A stretch of 64,000 bases of DNA, from NCBI GenBank assembly GCA_017459985.1, contig JAFUBX010000022.1:61488-125487 (forward strand). The letters are read 5' to 3'. Below are positions 16,882 to 25,376 of this stretch, piece by piece (the first letter of the stretch is position 1; every line of letters starts with the position of its first letter). The notes under the pieces are model-generated. The model was not told the origin of the DNA and did not search any database. It saw nothing but the letters and a program-made list of their open reading frames with translations. The position numbers and the translations under genes were made by a program. This DNA comes from Parasporobacterium sp. Its GTDB lineage: Bacteria > Bacillota > Clostridia > Lachnospirales > Lachnospiraceae.

Positions 16882-17553
16882 TTAATGATAACTTACAATT
16901 TCCTGTTCCGGTTTTCTTGTACTGGCGGAGGACACCGCATCGTATCCTTCGGCTGGCATTCCGATCATTAATACTGCCGCCACGCTTTGATCCTGTGGAA
17001 TGTTCAGAAGCTCCCGGAATTCCTCCTGTCTCTTCCCGTTCAATACCATCGTCGGAGAGGAGACAATTTTGGTTCCGTATCCCAACAGCTGCGCTTCAAT
17101 CGACATGGTCTGACAGGCAAGCCCCGCATCGAATTCGGAACCGGTTTTACAGGAAATCACGATTGCCAGGGGTATGTCTGCTACATCTGTTTTCTCTATT
17201 GCAGTTGTTCCTTCTGAGGATCCTTCCATATCAGGACTTTCTCCCTCTGCAGATTCTCCTCCATCAGAAGCATCTCCGGAGGATGCGCCACCGCCGGCAA
17301 TCTCTTCCAGAATTGCCGAATCAGTAACGACCGAAAAATGCCAGGGTTGTTGATTGACTGCACTGGGAGAATTAATCCCGGCCGCAACGATCTTCTCAAT
17401 ATCTTCCTGTGCTACGGGAGTCTGGGCAAATGACTGGATTGTGGATACATCTTCCACTAATTGAATGGCTTCCTCCTGCCCAAGGGCCGGTGATGCCATC
17501 AGAACGGACGTTAAGACAATACCTATACCAATTTTCCATGTATGTTTCTTCAT
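16882..17553 (-). CDS. Exported nitroreductase-family protein
   Basis: A 223-residue protein with a signal peptide (residues 1-25, ending SPALGQEE) and a nitroreductase fold. The flavin-binding family blocks AGINSPSAVNQQPWHFSVV (about 60-78), DAGLACQTMSIEAQLLGYGT and VLMIGMPAEGY are clear. Between them lies a Gly/Ser/Asp/Glu-rich stretch (about residues 88-118), so the middle of the usual fold is replaced or extended by low-complexity sequence. The start at 17553 follows GGAG. Most nitroreductases are cytoplasmic FMN enzymes; export here suggests FMN bound outside or a different role. Single gene. Confidence 0.8.
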   Translation of the reverse strand: MKKHTWKIGIGIVLTSVLMASPALGQEEAIQLVEDVSTIQSFAQTPVAQEDIEKIVAAGINSPSAVNQQPWHFSVVTDSAILEEIAGGGASSGDASDGGESAEGESPDMEGSSEGTTAIEKTDVADIPLAIVISCKTGSEFDAGLACQTMSIEAQLLGYGTKIVSSPTMVLNGKRQEEFRELLNIPQDQSVAAVLMIGMPAEGYDAVSSASTRKPEQEIVSYH

Positions 17554-17953
17554 TGATGAACTCCTTTCCGGCTTTCCGCCTGGTGCTGTTGTATACAGCC
17601 TGTTGTATATAGCCACGTTCCTGCTGCACCGGGAATCCGTGTCTATCCTATGGAAATGATAGGAAAATATAAATCATCTGCCCGCACAAATCCATGTATA
17701 TTGGAACACTGCAGCTTGTAATATTCTACATTAAACAACTTGCGTGGCCGACGTGTTTTTTCTTACAAGTGGACGACGGAAGGTCAGGGATGGAGTTTCT
17801 CGCTTTTATGGCACGCAGTAAAAATCAGATCTCTAATTTGTTCTATTTGTATTATAATATATATAACAAACAGGGGGCAATTTTGCTCTTTTTATGCATC
17901 CAACGCGTGACATATTTTGTTCTTGAAATCAGGTTTTTCTGTACACGTGACAA

Positions 17954-18037
17954 AAATGCATCTTGTATGGAAAACGCAGAACCTGAGAACAAACGGAAAT
18001 GTTCTCCAATTTCGTTTTTCTCATACAAGATGCATTT
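17954..18037. repeat. 84-base nested hairpin element
   Basis: A perfect 16-bp inverted repeat (aaatgcatcttgtatg at 17954-17969, complement at 18022-18037) encloses a second pair (gaaaacg/cgtttttc) and a third (gagaaca at 17985-17991, tgttctc at 18000-18006) around an 8-base loop. There is no poly-T end, so it is not a simple terminator. It may be a miniature transposable element or a structured RNA. Confidence 0.7.
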
Positions 18038-18054
18038 GATGACTTTATAATGGT

Positions 18055-18156
18055 TCAAAGCCCATTTGGGGTATTCCTGTCAATTCTGACTGCCTGAATT
18101 CTTTCCCCAAGTTCTGCAAGCACTTCCTTGGTTGAAGTATAATAACTGATTTTCAT
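18055..18156 (-). pseudogene. Truncated HTH (XRE/HipB-type) regulator remnant
   Basis: A 33-codon frame starting MKISYYTSTKEVLAELGERI, with GGGAGG upstream of the ATG. It matches the first helix of XRE/HipB-type regulators (LGERIQAVRIDRN) and stops where the DNA-binding helices should follow. The rest of the gene is not present; the hairpin element begins just past the stop. The surrounding 835-base spacer holds no other gene. Confidence 0.55.
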
Positions 18157-18388
18157 TTTAATTGCCTCCCAACGAATGCCAGATGCACTGTCCGTGTTTA
18201 CTGAAAATATATATTATTACATTTTAAATATATGGTAATAACTGCTTTGTGCAGCAGTTCACAGTCTCATGCTGTTTTTTTGGCACGCACATACAATCGA
18301 AAATGTATCGGTTTTTCATACAATGCCATTGTAAGAGTAAGAGAAGAAAACCATGGCAGATAGTTAAAAAACTGGAAAAGGAGGAAGT

Positions 18389-20134
18389 ATGTTGCAGATT
18401 ACGATTAATGGAAAGCCTGTTACTGCAAGAGAAGGGGCTACGATTCTGGAAGCTTCCGTTGAGGATCATTACGCCAGAGAGCAGTACGATATTGCGGTGA
18501 TGTCCCTGCAGTACTTAAAGGGTGTACAGGAAAAGGATGAGAGTGGTCTTTGTATTGCCGAAATACCCGGAATAGGACTTGTCAATGCAGCAGAGACGAT
18601 CGTCACAGAAGGAATGGAGATCCTGACCAAATCTCCGGAAGTAATAGAAAGACAGAAGCAGGTCCTGAAGGACATTTTGGATCATCATGACAGAGACTGT
18701 AGAAATTGCAGCCGTACCGGAAACTGTGAATTGCAGGATATCCAGTATTCTCTGCGTATGACGAAAAATCCGGTGACCGATCCTATTGAAACAGTTCCGC
18801 TCAGAGCCGATAGCATTATCGTACGGGACGATAACAAGTGTGTCCGTTGCGGTCGTTGTGTTGCTGTATGCGAGAATCTGCAGGGAATCGGTGCCATCAA
18901 GATGGAAGGAGATGGCATGACTGCCAGAATCGTTCCTTCAAAAGGGATTTCTCTGATCGAAAGCGGCTGCGTTGGCTGCGGACAGTGCATTACTGTCTGT
19001 CCGGTTGGCGCTCTTCATGAGCGGGATGATGTGGCAGCAGTGACAGAAGCTCTGAAGGATCCGGAAAAATATGTTGTAATTCAGGCTGCGCCTTCTGTGC
19101 GAGCCAGCATCTCGGAAGCCTTTGGATATCCTGTGGGATCCGGAACGAAGGGAAAGCTGGCTGCAGCTTTAAGAGCGCTTGGATTTGACCGGGTATTTGA
19201 TACGGTCTTTTCCGCAGACCTTACCATCATGGAAGAAGCCAATGAGTTGGTAGAACGGATCCAGAACGGCGGAAGCCTTCCGATGTTTACTTCCTGCTGC
19301 CCGGGCTGGATCAATTATATTGAAACCTTCTACGGCGAAATGCTGGATCATGTATCCTCCTGCAAATCCCCGCAGCAGATGTTCGGCGCAATGGTAAAGA
19401 CGTTCCTGGCAGAAAAAGAAGGCATTCCGGCAGAGAAGATCGTCGTTGTCAGCGCGATGCCTTGTACTGCAAAGAAACGCGAGCTTGGACGGGATCATCA
19501 AAATGCAGCCGGCGTTCCGGATGTGGATTTCTCCCTGACCAATCGGGAACTCGCCCGCATGATCGAACAGGCTGGCATCTCCTTCCCGGGACTGGAGGAT
19601 GAAGAGTTTGACGCACCTCTGGGCATTGGATCCGGAGCAGGAACCATCTTCGGAGCCACCGGCGGTGTGATGGAGGCAGCTCTTCGGACCGCCAATGATT
19701 GGCTGAACGGAGAGGCGCAGGAAGCCATTGACTTTACGGAAGTCCGTGGTATTTCCGGCGTAAAGGAAGCCAGTTATAAAGTCGGTGATCTTGAACTGCG
19801 CGTGGCAGCGGTCAGTGGACTGAAAAATGCAGCAGAGCTTCTGAATAAGATAAAAGCCGGTGAAGTGCAATATGACTTTGTAGAATTTATGGCATGCCCC
19901 GGCGGATGTGTGAACGGCGGCGGACAGCCCCAGCAGAAAGCCAGCGTGCGAATGATCAAGGATCTTCGTACAGAACGTGCCTTAAGCCTGTACCGGATCG
20001 ATCAGGCCGACAGGCTTCGCAAATCCCATGAGAATCCGGAAATCATTGAATTGTACAATTGTTTTCTTGAAAGACCGGGCAGCGAAAAGGCACATGCGTA
20101 TCTGCATACCCAGTATCAGGCGAAAGGAGAATAA
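18389..20134 (+). CDS. hydA: [FeFe]-hydrogenase with a degenerate N-terminal [2Fe-2S] domain
   Basis: A 581-residue monomeric [FeFe]-hydrogenase. H-cluster motifs are complete: FTSCCPGW, MPCTAKKRE and EFMACPGGCVNGGGQP. Two accessory [4Fe-4S] sites (CVRCGRCVAVC, CVGCGQCITVCP) and the His-Cys3 site (His100, Cys104, Cys107, Cys113) are intact. The N-terminal ferredoxin-like domain has lost three of four [2Fe-2S] ligands: positions equal to C. pasteurianum CpI Cys34, 46 and 62 are Gln41, Ser52 and Ala68; only Cys55 remains. GGAGG precedes the ATG. It is followed after 3 bases by a ferredoxin gene and then a flavoprotein and transporter. It should interconvert H2 with protons and electrons; electrons probably pass to the co-encoded ferredoxin. 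Confidence 0.95.
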   Translation: MLQITINGKPVTAREGATILEASVEDHYAREQYDIAVMSLQYLKGVQEKDESGLCIAEIPGIGLVNAAETIVTEGMEILTKSPEVIERQKQVLKDILDHHDRDCRNCSRTGNCELQDIQYSLRMTKNPVTDPIETVPLRADSIIVRDDNKCVRCGRCVAVCENLQGIGAIKMEGDGMTARIVPSKGISLIESGCVGCGQCITVCPVGALHERDDVAAVTEALKDPEKYVVIQAAPSVRASISEAFGYPVGSGTKGKLAAALRALGFDRVFDTVFSADLTIMEEANELVERIQNGGSLPMFTSCCPGWINYIETFYGEMLDHVSSCKSPQQMFGAMVKTFLAEKEGIPAEKIVVVSAMPCTAKKRELGRDHQNAAGVPDVDFSLTNRELARMIEQAGISFPGLEDEEFDAPLGIGSGAGTIFGATGGVMEAALRTANDWLNGEAQEAIDFTEVRGISGVKEASYKVGDLELRVAAVSGLKNAAELLNKIKAGEVQYDFVEFMACPGGCVNGGGQPQQKASVRMIKDLRTERALSLYRIDQADRLRKSHENPEIIELYNCFLERPGSEKAHAYLHTQYQAKGE

Positions 20135-20137
20135 ACC

Positions 20138-20413
20138 ATGAGATTAAGCGATTTAAAGGACGATCCTCGTCGTATGAATAATGTCACTGTTGACCCGGAC
20201 CTGTGCATGGGATGCATGAAATGCATTCGCACCTGCTGCTATGACGTGTATGAATGGGATCCGGTAAAGAAACTCTCAACTGCCGCCTATCCGGAAGAAT
20301 GTGTCACCTGTTATCAGTGCATGTATTTCTGTCCGGCAGGAGCTATCACAGTGAAGGAAGCAGAGTTATCGTTTTATGATCAGTTATATGATCCGTTCGG
20401 AATGAATGATTGA
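20138..20413 (+). CDS. Two-cluster [4Fe-4S] ferredoxin, AprB-like
   Basis: A 91-residue ferredoxin with two CxxCxxCxxxC motifs (CMGCMKCIRTC and CVTCYQCMYFCP), hence two [4Fe-4S] clusters. The N-terminal extension, the insert between the clusters and the short C-terminal tail resemble the ferredoxin part of adenylylsulfate reductase beta or the partner ferredoxins of fumarate-reductase-like flavoproteins. It starts 3 bases after hydA and precedes the flavoprotein, so it is placed to move electrons between the two. Confidence 0.9.
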   Translation: MRLSDLKDDPRRMNNVTVDPDLCMGCMKCIRTCCYDVYEWDPVKKLSTAAYPEECVTCYQCMYFCPAGAITVKEAELSFYDQLYDPFGMND

Positions 20414-20414
20414 T

Positions 20415-20483
20415 CGCGCACGGAAATGTTGAGTCGCGCGCGCACCGCGGAGCCTCGGCTCTCGCGCACCGCGCACGGAAATG
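20415..20483. repeat. GC-rich spacer bounded by a 14-bp direct repeat
   Basis: cgcgcacggaaatg occurs at 20415-20428 and again at 20470-20483; between them is very GC-rich sequence with a small hairpin (gagcc/ggctc). It separates the ferredoxin and flavoprotein genes and differs sharply in composition from both. The second copy runs into the flavoprotein ribosome binding site. Confidence 0.7.
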
Positions 20484-20492
20484 GAGGATGAA

Positions 20493-22217
20493 ATGGAACA
20501 TAACACAAAAACATATACAACCGATGTGCTGATCGTTGGCGGCGGCCTGGGCGGAGCCATCATGGCACAGAAGCTTCATACGATAAAACCGGACGTGAAG
20601 ATCACCATTATGGAAAAAGGGTATTTCGGATATACCGGACAAACTACGAAAGCAGGGCACGGTATGTGCATCATGTCCCCGGAAGCTGGGGATGAGATTT
20701 ACGCCATGTGCCAGGAGCAGGTAGAACTCAATCCTTACGGAACCTACCTGAATGACCAGGACTATCTGTTTGAGTATCAGAAAGAACAGTATACCTATAT
20801 CCAGGAACTGGAGCGGATGGGCGGTAAATTCTCACATAACCCGGATGGAACGCTGCATCATCACCATGAATTTGAAGGAAAAAAGATTTCTGCAGTGCAG
20901 ATTGATGTGGATTTTATGACACCGTTTTGCAAGAACGTGATGGCAGGCGGAGCTCAGATCCTGGAGCGCACATATTTTACCGATCTTCTGACGAAAGACG
21001 GAAAGGTAGTCGGAGCTGTAGGCTTCCATCTGGACACTACAGACTTCGTCATTGTCCGTGCAAAAGAGGTCGTACTTGCGACGAACGAATTCAATCCCTC
21101 TTGCCGGGACATGTTCTATGCACCTGCGACCGGCTATGCAGCCGCTTATGAAGCCGGCGCGCAGCTTCGGAATGTGGAACATCTGACCGAATGGGATCTG
21201 GTTTACCGAAATACCGGTAACTTTCTCTATGGCGTGCATTGGGTAGTCTGCAACAGCAAGGGAGAAAACCTGTTCCGCAAATACAACTCACAATCCCTGG
21301 AGGAACTGGAGGTTCAGCTGATCCGGGGAATGGCGAAGGAACTGGAAATGGGAAACGGTCCTCTGGTGGCGGACTTCACACTGCTTCCGAAGGTCAATGA
21401 AGGTGCTGACGGTTTCTATCACGGCATCGAAATGAAGCAGAGAATGGAATTGGATCAGTTTATCGGCAGATTCCAGCATGTGGATCCCACCAATCCGAAA
21501 CCGGAAGTGTCCGTCTCCTACCGTGTCAGCATCCGTTCTTTAAGAATTGATGTAGAGGGAAAGACCACGGTTCCGCATCTGTGGGGACTGGGACAGATGA
21601 CAACCGCAGGTTCTGCCCATGGCAGCTGGGTACATGGAGATGGCCTGGGCGTTGCAGCAAAGACTGGTCTGATGACAGCGAAAGCCATGGCAAAATACAT
21701 TGACCAAACGGAACTTTCCGAAGTGGATGAAGCGCAGGTGGAATTCTTCCGCAAGAGAATCTATGAATCAGAGGAATACAAGGGAGAATACCGTCCGGAT
21801 CATGTGATCCGCTATATCTCACGGCTGATCAAGAAGCCGGAATACAGCTTCAACAAGACCGAAGAGACCATGACTGAGCTGATTGCAGAACTGAATGAAA
21901 TCCGTGAGCAGTATAAGGACATGATCCATCTGCCAAAAGTGAATGGTCATTATCTGGCTAAGGCTATTGAATTGCGGACAATGATCGACATGCTGGAGAT
22001 CATGTTCCTGGTATTCAAAACCCGAAAAGAAAGCCGCGGATGCTTCAACCGCCTGGATTATCCGGAACGGGATGACAGGAACTGGCTGAAATGGGTACTG
22101 GTGGATAATAAGAGTGAAGACGGCAAACCGCATATTTTCACAGAGCGTATCCCCATCGAACGCTATCCCTTTAAGCCTGAAGGCTGGCAGGAAATCGTGA
22201 TGAATGCAGCCAATTGA
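20493..22217 (+). CDS. FAD-binding flavoprotein of the AprA/fumarate reductase class
   Basis: A 574-residue flavoprotein. The dinucleotide-binding motif VLIVGGGLGGAIMAQKL is at the N-terminus, followed by EKGYFGYTGQTTKAGHG; the second FAD contact GLGQMTTAGSAHGSWVHGDG is near residue 360. The C-terminal helical domain (about 400-574) matches the AprA/SdhA type. GGAGG selects the ATG at 20493. With the ferredoxin next to it, the pair resembles AprAB, but key AprA substrate residues cannot be checked here, and no other sulfate-reduction genes occur, so reduction of an organic substrate is more likely. It would receive electrons from hydrogenase through the ferredoxin. The following MFS gene may bring in the substrate. 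Confidence 0.83.
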   Translation: MEHNTKTYTTDVLIVGGGLGGAIMAQKLHTIKPDVKITIMEKGYFGYTGQTTKAGHGMCIMSPEAGDEIYAMCQEQVELNPYGTYLNDQDYLFEYQKEQYTYIQELERMGGKFSHNPDGTLHHHHEFEGKKISAVQIDVDFMTPFCKNVMAGGAQILERTYFTDLLTKDGKVVGAVGFHLDTTDFVIVRAKEVVLATNEFNPSCRDMFYAPATGYAAAYEAGAQLRNVEHLTEWDLVYRNTGNFLYGVHWVVCNSKGENLFRKYNSQSLEELEVQLIRGMAKELEMGNGPLVADFTLLPKVNEGADGFYHGIEMKQRMELDQFIGRFQHVDPTNPKPEVSVSYRVSIRSLRIDVEGKTTVPHLWGLGQMTTAGSAHGSWVHGDGLGVAAKTGLMTAKAMAKYIDQTELSEVDEAQVEFFRKRIYESEEYKGEYRPDHVIRYISRLIKKPEYSFNKTEETMTELIAELNEIREQYKDMIHLPKVNGHYLAKAIELRTMIDMLEIMFLVFKTRKESRGCFNRLDYPERDDRNWLKWVLVDNKSEDGKPHIFTERIPIERYPFKPEGWQEIVMNAAN

Positions 22218-22290
22218 GCAGTCGTCATGTATGGGATATGGTGCCTGCTTCTTAAGGGGTCTGGAATATAAGATGAAAGGGTAAAGGACT

Positions 22291-23541
22291 ATGGAAAATA
22301 ATAAGAAAAGCAGATGGTACGGACCTAAACAGATTCACATTATGTTGTATACAGCAGTGATCTTTCTGATCGGTACCAGTATTATCGGTGGCAACAACAA
22401 TACGGTATTTCCCATGTTTGCAGAGATCCGTGGCTGGGATATCAATATCCTGAATATTGTATCCGGTATTGCATGTATCCTGAAGGGCATTGGTATCCTG
22501 GTGTTTGCCGGGGCTGTCCGCAGGTTCGGGCCCAAGAAGCTGATGGCAGTTTCTCTGCTGATTTCAGCGGCTTTCCTGGTGATTTTCGGATTCACCACAT
22601 CTCTTCCGCTGTACCTGATCATGATCCTTCTGATCGGTCTCTTAGGCGGTGCTTATGAAAAAAACGGCGGAATGGGCCTGACAGCAAACTGGTGGCCAAC
22701 TAAGAAAGGAGTTGTGTTAGGAATTACCACCATTGGCATTATCCTGATGAACATCGTCTACGTTCCTTACATGCCGCAGCTTCTGGGCAGCGTTGGACTG
22801 GGATGGGGTATGACCATTATTGCAATCATTCTGGTGATTGTGGCTGTATGGACATTGATCGGAATCAAGAACACACCGGAAGAAGCCGGAGAATACCCGG
22901 ATGGAGATCCTACTTTTGCGGTAAATGGCGCTGAAATTGAGAAGCTGATGCGGGAATACAAGAGCCCCTTCAAGTTCAGTGTTCTGGCCAAAGATTCCAG
23001 CACCTGGCTCATCGGCTTCGGTTCCGGATTTGCCTTTATGGCAGTTATGAGCTTCATTGCATCTGCCATTCCGACCATGATGGCTTATGGTTATGATTAT
23101 CCTTTTGCAACCACCATATTTGCCGTTGGCGGTGTCTGTGGTATCGTAGGAAGTTTCCTGTTTGGTCTTATTGATCAGAAGATCGGTACTAAGAAAACCT
23201 TTATCATCTACTTTATCTGCATTATCATTGGTTTTGTGTGTACCTTACTGATGCCAAATGGTCCCATCTTCTGCTGGATGGCCGGCATCATTATCTTCGC
23301 AGCTCAGGGAGCTCTGTGTAACCTGCTTCCTTCCTATGTGGCCACCAAATACGGCCGCTGGGATTACACCGCTGCTTATAAGGTAATCGGAACGATCTTC
23401 GAGATCTTTGCTGGTATCGGCGTTATGATGACCGGATTCTTCCCGAATCCTGCAATCATGTACATCGTGGACCTGGTTCTACTTGTGGCGGGCCTGATCA
23501 TGATGATCTTCTCCAATGACAAGTTTATAGGAAAACGGTAA
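22291..23541 (+). CDS. MFS transporter, oxalate/formate antiporter (OFA)-like
   Basis: A 416-residue protein with about twelve transmembrane helices. Markers of the OFA-like group are GGNNNTVFP in the first loop, the NWWPTKKGVVLG motif between helices 4 and 5, and the central cytoplasmic loop KNTPEEAGEYPDGD. It ends the hydrogenase operon, 73 bases after the flavoprotein, and is followed by a terminator. Substrate is probably an organic acid anion exchanged for its reduced product; this is inference from the family and from similar transporter genes next to flavoprotein genes further along. Confidence 0.87.
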   Translation: MENNKKSRWYGPKQIHIMLYTAVIFLIGTSIIGGNNNTVFPMFAEIRGWDINILNIVSGIACILKGIGILVFAGAVRRFGPKKLMAVSLLISAAFLVIFGFTTSLPLYLIMILLIGLLGGAYEKNGGMGLTANWWPTKKGVVLGITTIGIILMNIVYVPYMPQLLGSVGLGWGMTIIAIILVIVAVWTLIGIKNTPEEAGEYPDGDPTFAVNGAEIEKLMREYKSPFKFSVLAKDSSTWLIGFGSGFAFMAVMSFIASAIPTMMAYGYDYPFATTIFAVGGVCGIVGSFLFGLIDQKIGTKKTFIIYFICIIIGFVCTLLMPNGPIFCWMAGIIIFAAQGALCNLLPSYVATKYGRWDYTAAYKVIGTIFEIFAGIGVMMTGFFPNPAIMYIVDLVLLVAGLIMMIFSNDKFIGKR

Positions 23542-23576
23542 ATCAGAATATCGTAGCAATAACTCTCTCCTTTTGG

Positions 23577-23610
23577 AAAAGGATGTGCAAGGTTCTTGCA
23601 CATCCTTTTT
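23577..23610. terminator. Bidirectional terminator between the MFS and PucR genes
   Basis: Fourteen-base arms (aaaaggatgtgcaa and complement) with a 5-base loop, flanked by A and T runs. The converging genes on both sides end here; the PucR stop codon is 4 bases away. Confidence 0.9.
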
Positions 23611-23613
23611 CGA

Positions 23614-25158
23614 TTACAGATTTTCCATTTTAGAGATCTCATAAGAGAGGATCAGATATTGCCTTTCCTGAGGATCCTGGTAATTAACATGAACCAGGGA
23701 GTCGATCTTGGTTAGTCGATAGTTCAGGGTATTCCGATGGATGAACATGGCTTCCGAAGCAGTGGCGCTGTTGCGTTCATAGATCAGATACATATACAGG
23801 CTGTAGGCCAGTTGGGAGTCATGATCTTTGTCAAAGTCGATCAGGTATTTCATTTTCGGGTGACAATAGACCTCCGGGGATTCCTTCTGGAAGAAAATGT
23901 GAGCCATATGTTCCATATGATATTGTCCATAAATGAACAAGTTGGGATTGGGATCGTGGGAGGTGCCGATCTCAATAGCCCGGAGGGCCTGCTTGTAGAA
24001 ACCGGCAACATCCAGCAGAGAACGGAAGTGATTGCTGATTCCTGCAAAGAGACCATACTCAATGCAAAGAGAACGGATGGATTCATAGTCCTGTGGATGC
24101 AGCCCTTCCTTTTCGGGAAGGCAGAACAGTACTATGATTTCTCCGTTATACATCAGGGTTTTGGTGTTTGGGAGCAGGAATTCGAAGCGATTACGAATCA
24201 GGAATACATTCAATGCCATAGAACTCCTGGCAGTTTCAATGACCATACAGTACAGGGAATCAGAGAATTCCGCATTCACATAATTCATCTGTACCAGATA
24301 TTGCTTCGGCGTGGCAATCCGGCCATCCAGAAGATCCTTCAGGAAATATTCATAGGGATAACCATTGTTGTCCTTGACGAATTCCTCTTTGCGCATCTGT
24401 TGATAGAGTCCTTCTTTCAGCATGATCATCAGCTGACAGTCCACATCATTAAAAGGCCGGTTTACTGCGTTGATCACAATGTGGCCAATATCCTTGCGGG
24501 TATCAATGGTGCAGAGCATCTGCTCACAGCCAATCTCATCGTGGTAAACAACGATGGGCACTTCACTTTTTTTGACTTTATCATGGATCCTCCGTTTATT
24601 GATCAGGCGGTATTCGTCCTCTGTCATGCCCATCTGATCTACAATGCGTTTGCCGGCGGGATGCTGCAGCGCCATTTCGTAATTGCAGGCGATGAGGTGG
24701 AATCCGGCGTCAAAGACAAATACGGGGTTATTGAATCCCCGGGTGAACTTGTCGACCATAGGTTGGATACCGGTTTCATGGAACAGCATATCCAGAAGGG
24801 ATTCGGAGACGAGGCCCATGGCATTTACTCCATTAAAATAATCCCGCAATTTTATCTGGATTTCCACATCGTAAGCAGAAGGAATGACCGAATAATTGAC
24901 CCTTTGCTCCATTTCTCCCAGCAGACTTGCTGCTTCATCTGCCGACATGCCGAAGAACAGCAGATTCTGGGAATCCAGCAGCTGTGCATCTGCCAGATCC
25001 GAAGCCTGATTCACGATGTAAAGGGTATGGAGGGTGTATGGAAGGATAGCGATGTTGAAACGTTCGAAACAAGTAATGCAATAGTCATCCGAATTTACAA
25101 AGCTGACAGGATGGCGATCTTTCAATAATTCACAGATATTCCCATGACCAATGAACAT
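23614..25158 (-). CDS. PucR/CdaR-family transcriptional regulator
   Basis: A 514-residue regulator. The C-terminus carries the PucR helix-turn-helix (NSATASEAMFIHRNTLNYRLTKID, about residues 455-478) and the GGDEF-like linker region lies before it (about 290-420). The N-terminal part (residues 1-260) is a probable sensor of unknown ligand. AGGAGGT precedes the start. It faces the hydrogenase operon and is divergent from the thiolase operon across a 218-base spacer, so it could control either; regulation of the thiolase genes from the shared spacer is the simpler reading. Confidence 0.88.
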   Translation of the reverse strand: MFIGHGNICELLKDRHPVSFVNSDDYCITCFERFNIAILPYTLHTLYIVNQASDLADAQLLDSQNLLFFGMSADEAASLLGEMEQRVNYSVIPSAYDVEIQIKLRDYFNGVNAMGLVSESLLDMLFHETGIQPMVDKFTRGFNNPVFVFDAGFHLIACNYEMALQHPAGKRIVDQMGMTEDEYRLINKRRIHDKVKKSEVPIVVYHDEIGCEQMLCTIDTRKDIGHIVINAVNRPFNDVDCQLMIMLKEGLYQQMRKEEFVKDNNGYPYEYFLKDLLDGRIATPKQYLVQMNYVNAEFSDSLYCMVIETARSSMALNVFLIRNRFEFLLPNTKTLMYNGEIIVLFCLPEKEGLHPQDYESIRSLCIEYGLFAGISNHFRSLLDVAGFYKQALRAIEIGTSHDPNPNLFIYGQYHMEHMAHIFFQKESPEVYCHPKMKYLIDFDKDHDSQLAYSLYMYLIYERNSATASEAMFIHRNTLNYRLTKIDSLVHVNYQDPQERQYLILSYEISKMENL

Positions 25159-25376
25159 AAGCTACCTCCTGATATTTGGTGATTGCCATGCTATGGAAAA
25201 GTCTTATCATGAAGAGCACCGTTTGTCAATCAGTGCACAATTTGCCCATGCATTTTGGCAGATGCAGATAAACGAACAAACTGCAGAATAGTTATAATGT
25301 TTATAGAAAACGATTCCGATGGAAATCGGAATTGCTGCAGAATAATAAGAATAACAGCAAGAAAGGACCGGAACAT

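Noticed and set aside
20138-22217. Adenylylsulfate reductase AprBA of sulfate respiration
   Set aside because: The resemblance is at fold level only; no sat, qmo or dsr genes occur and the neighbours are a hydrogenase and an organic-acid-type transporter.
23737-25128. 463-residue plus-strand open frame
   Set aside because: It lies wholly antisense to the PucR regulator, which has clear domains and a ribosome binding site.
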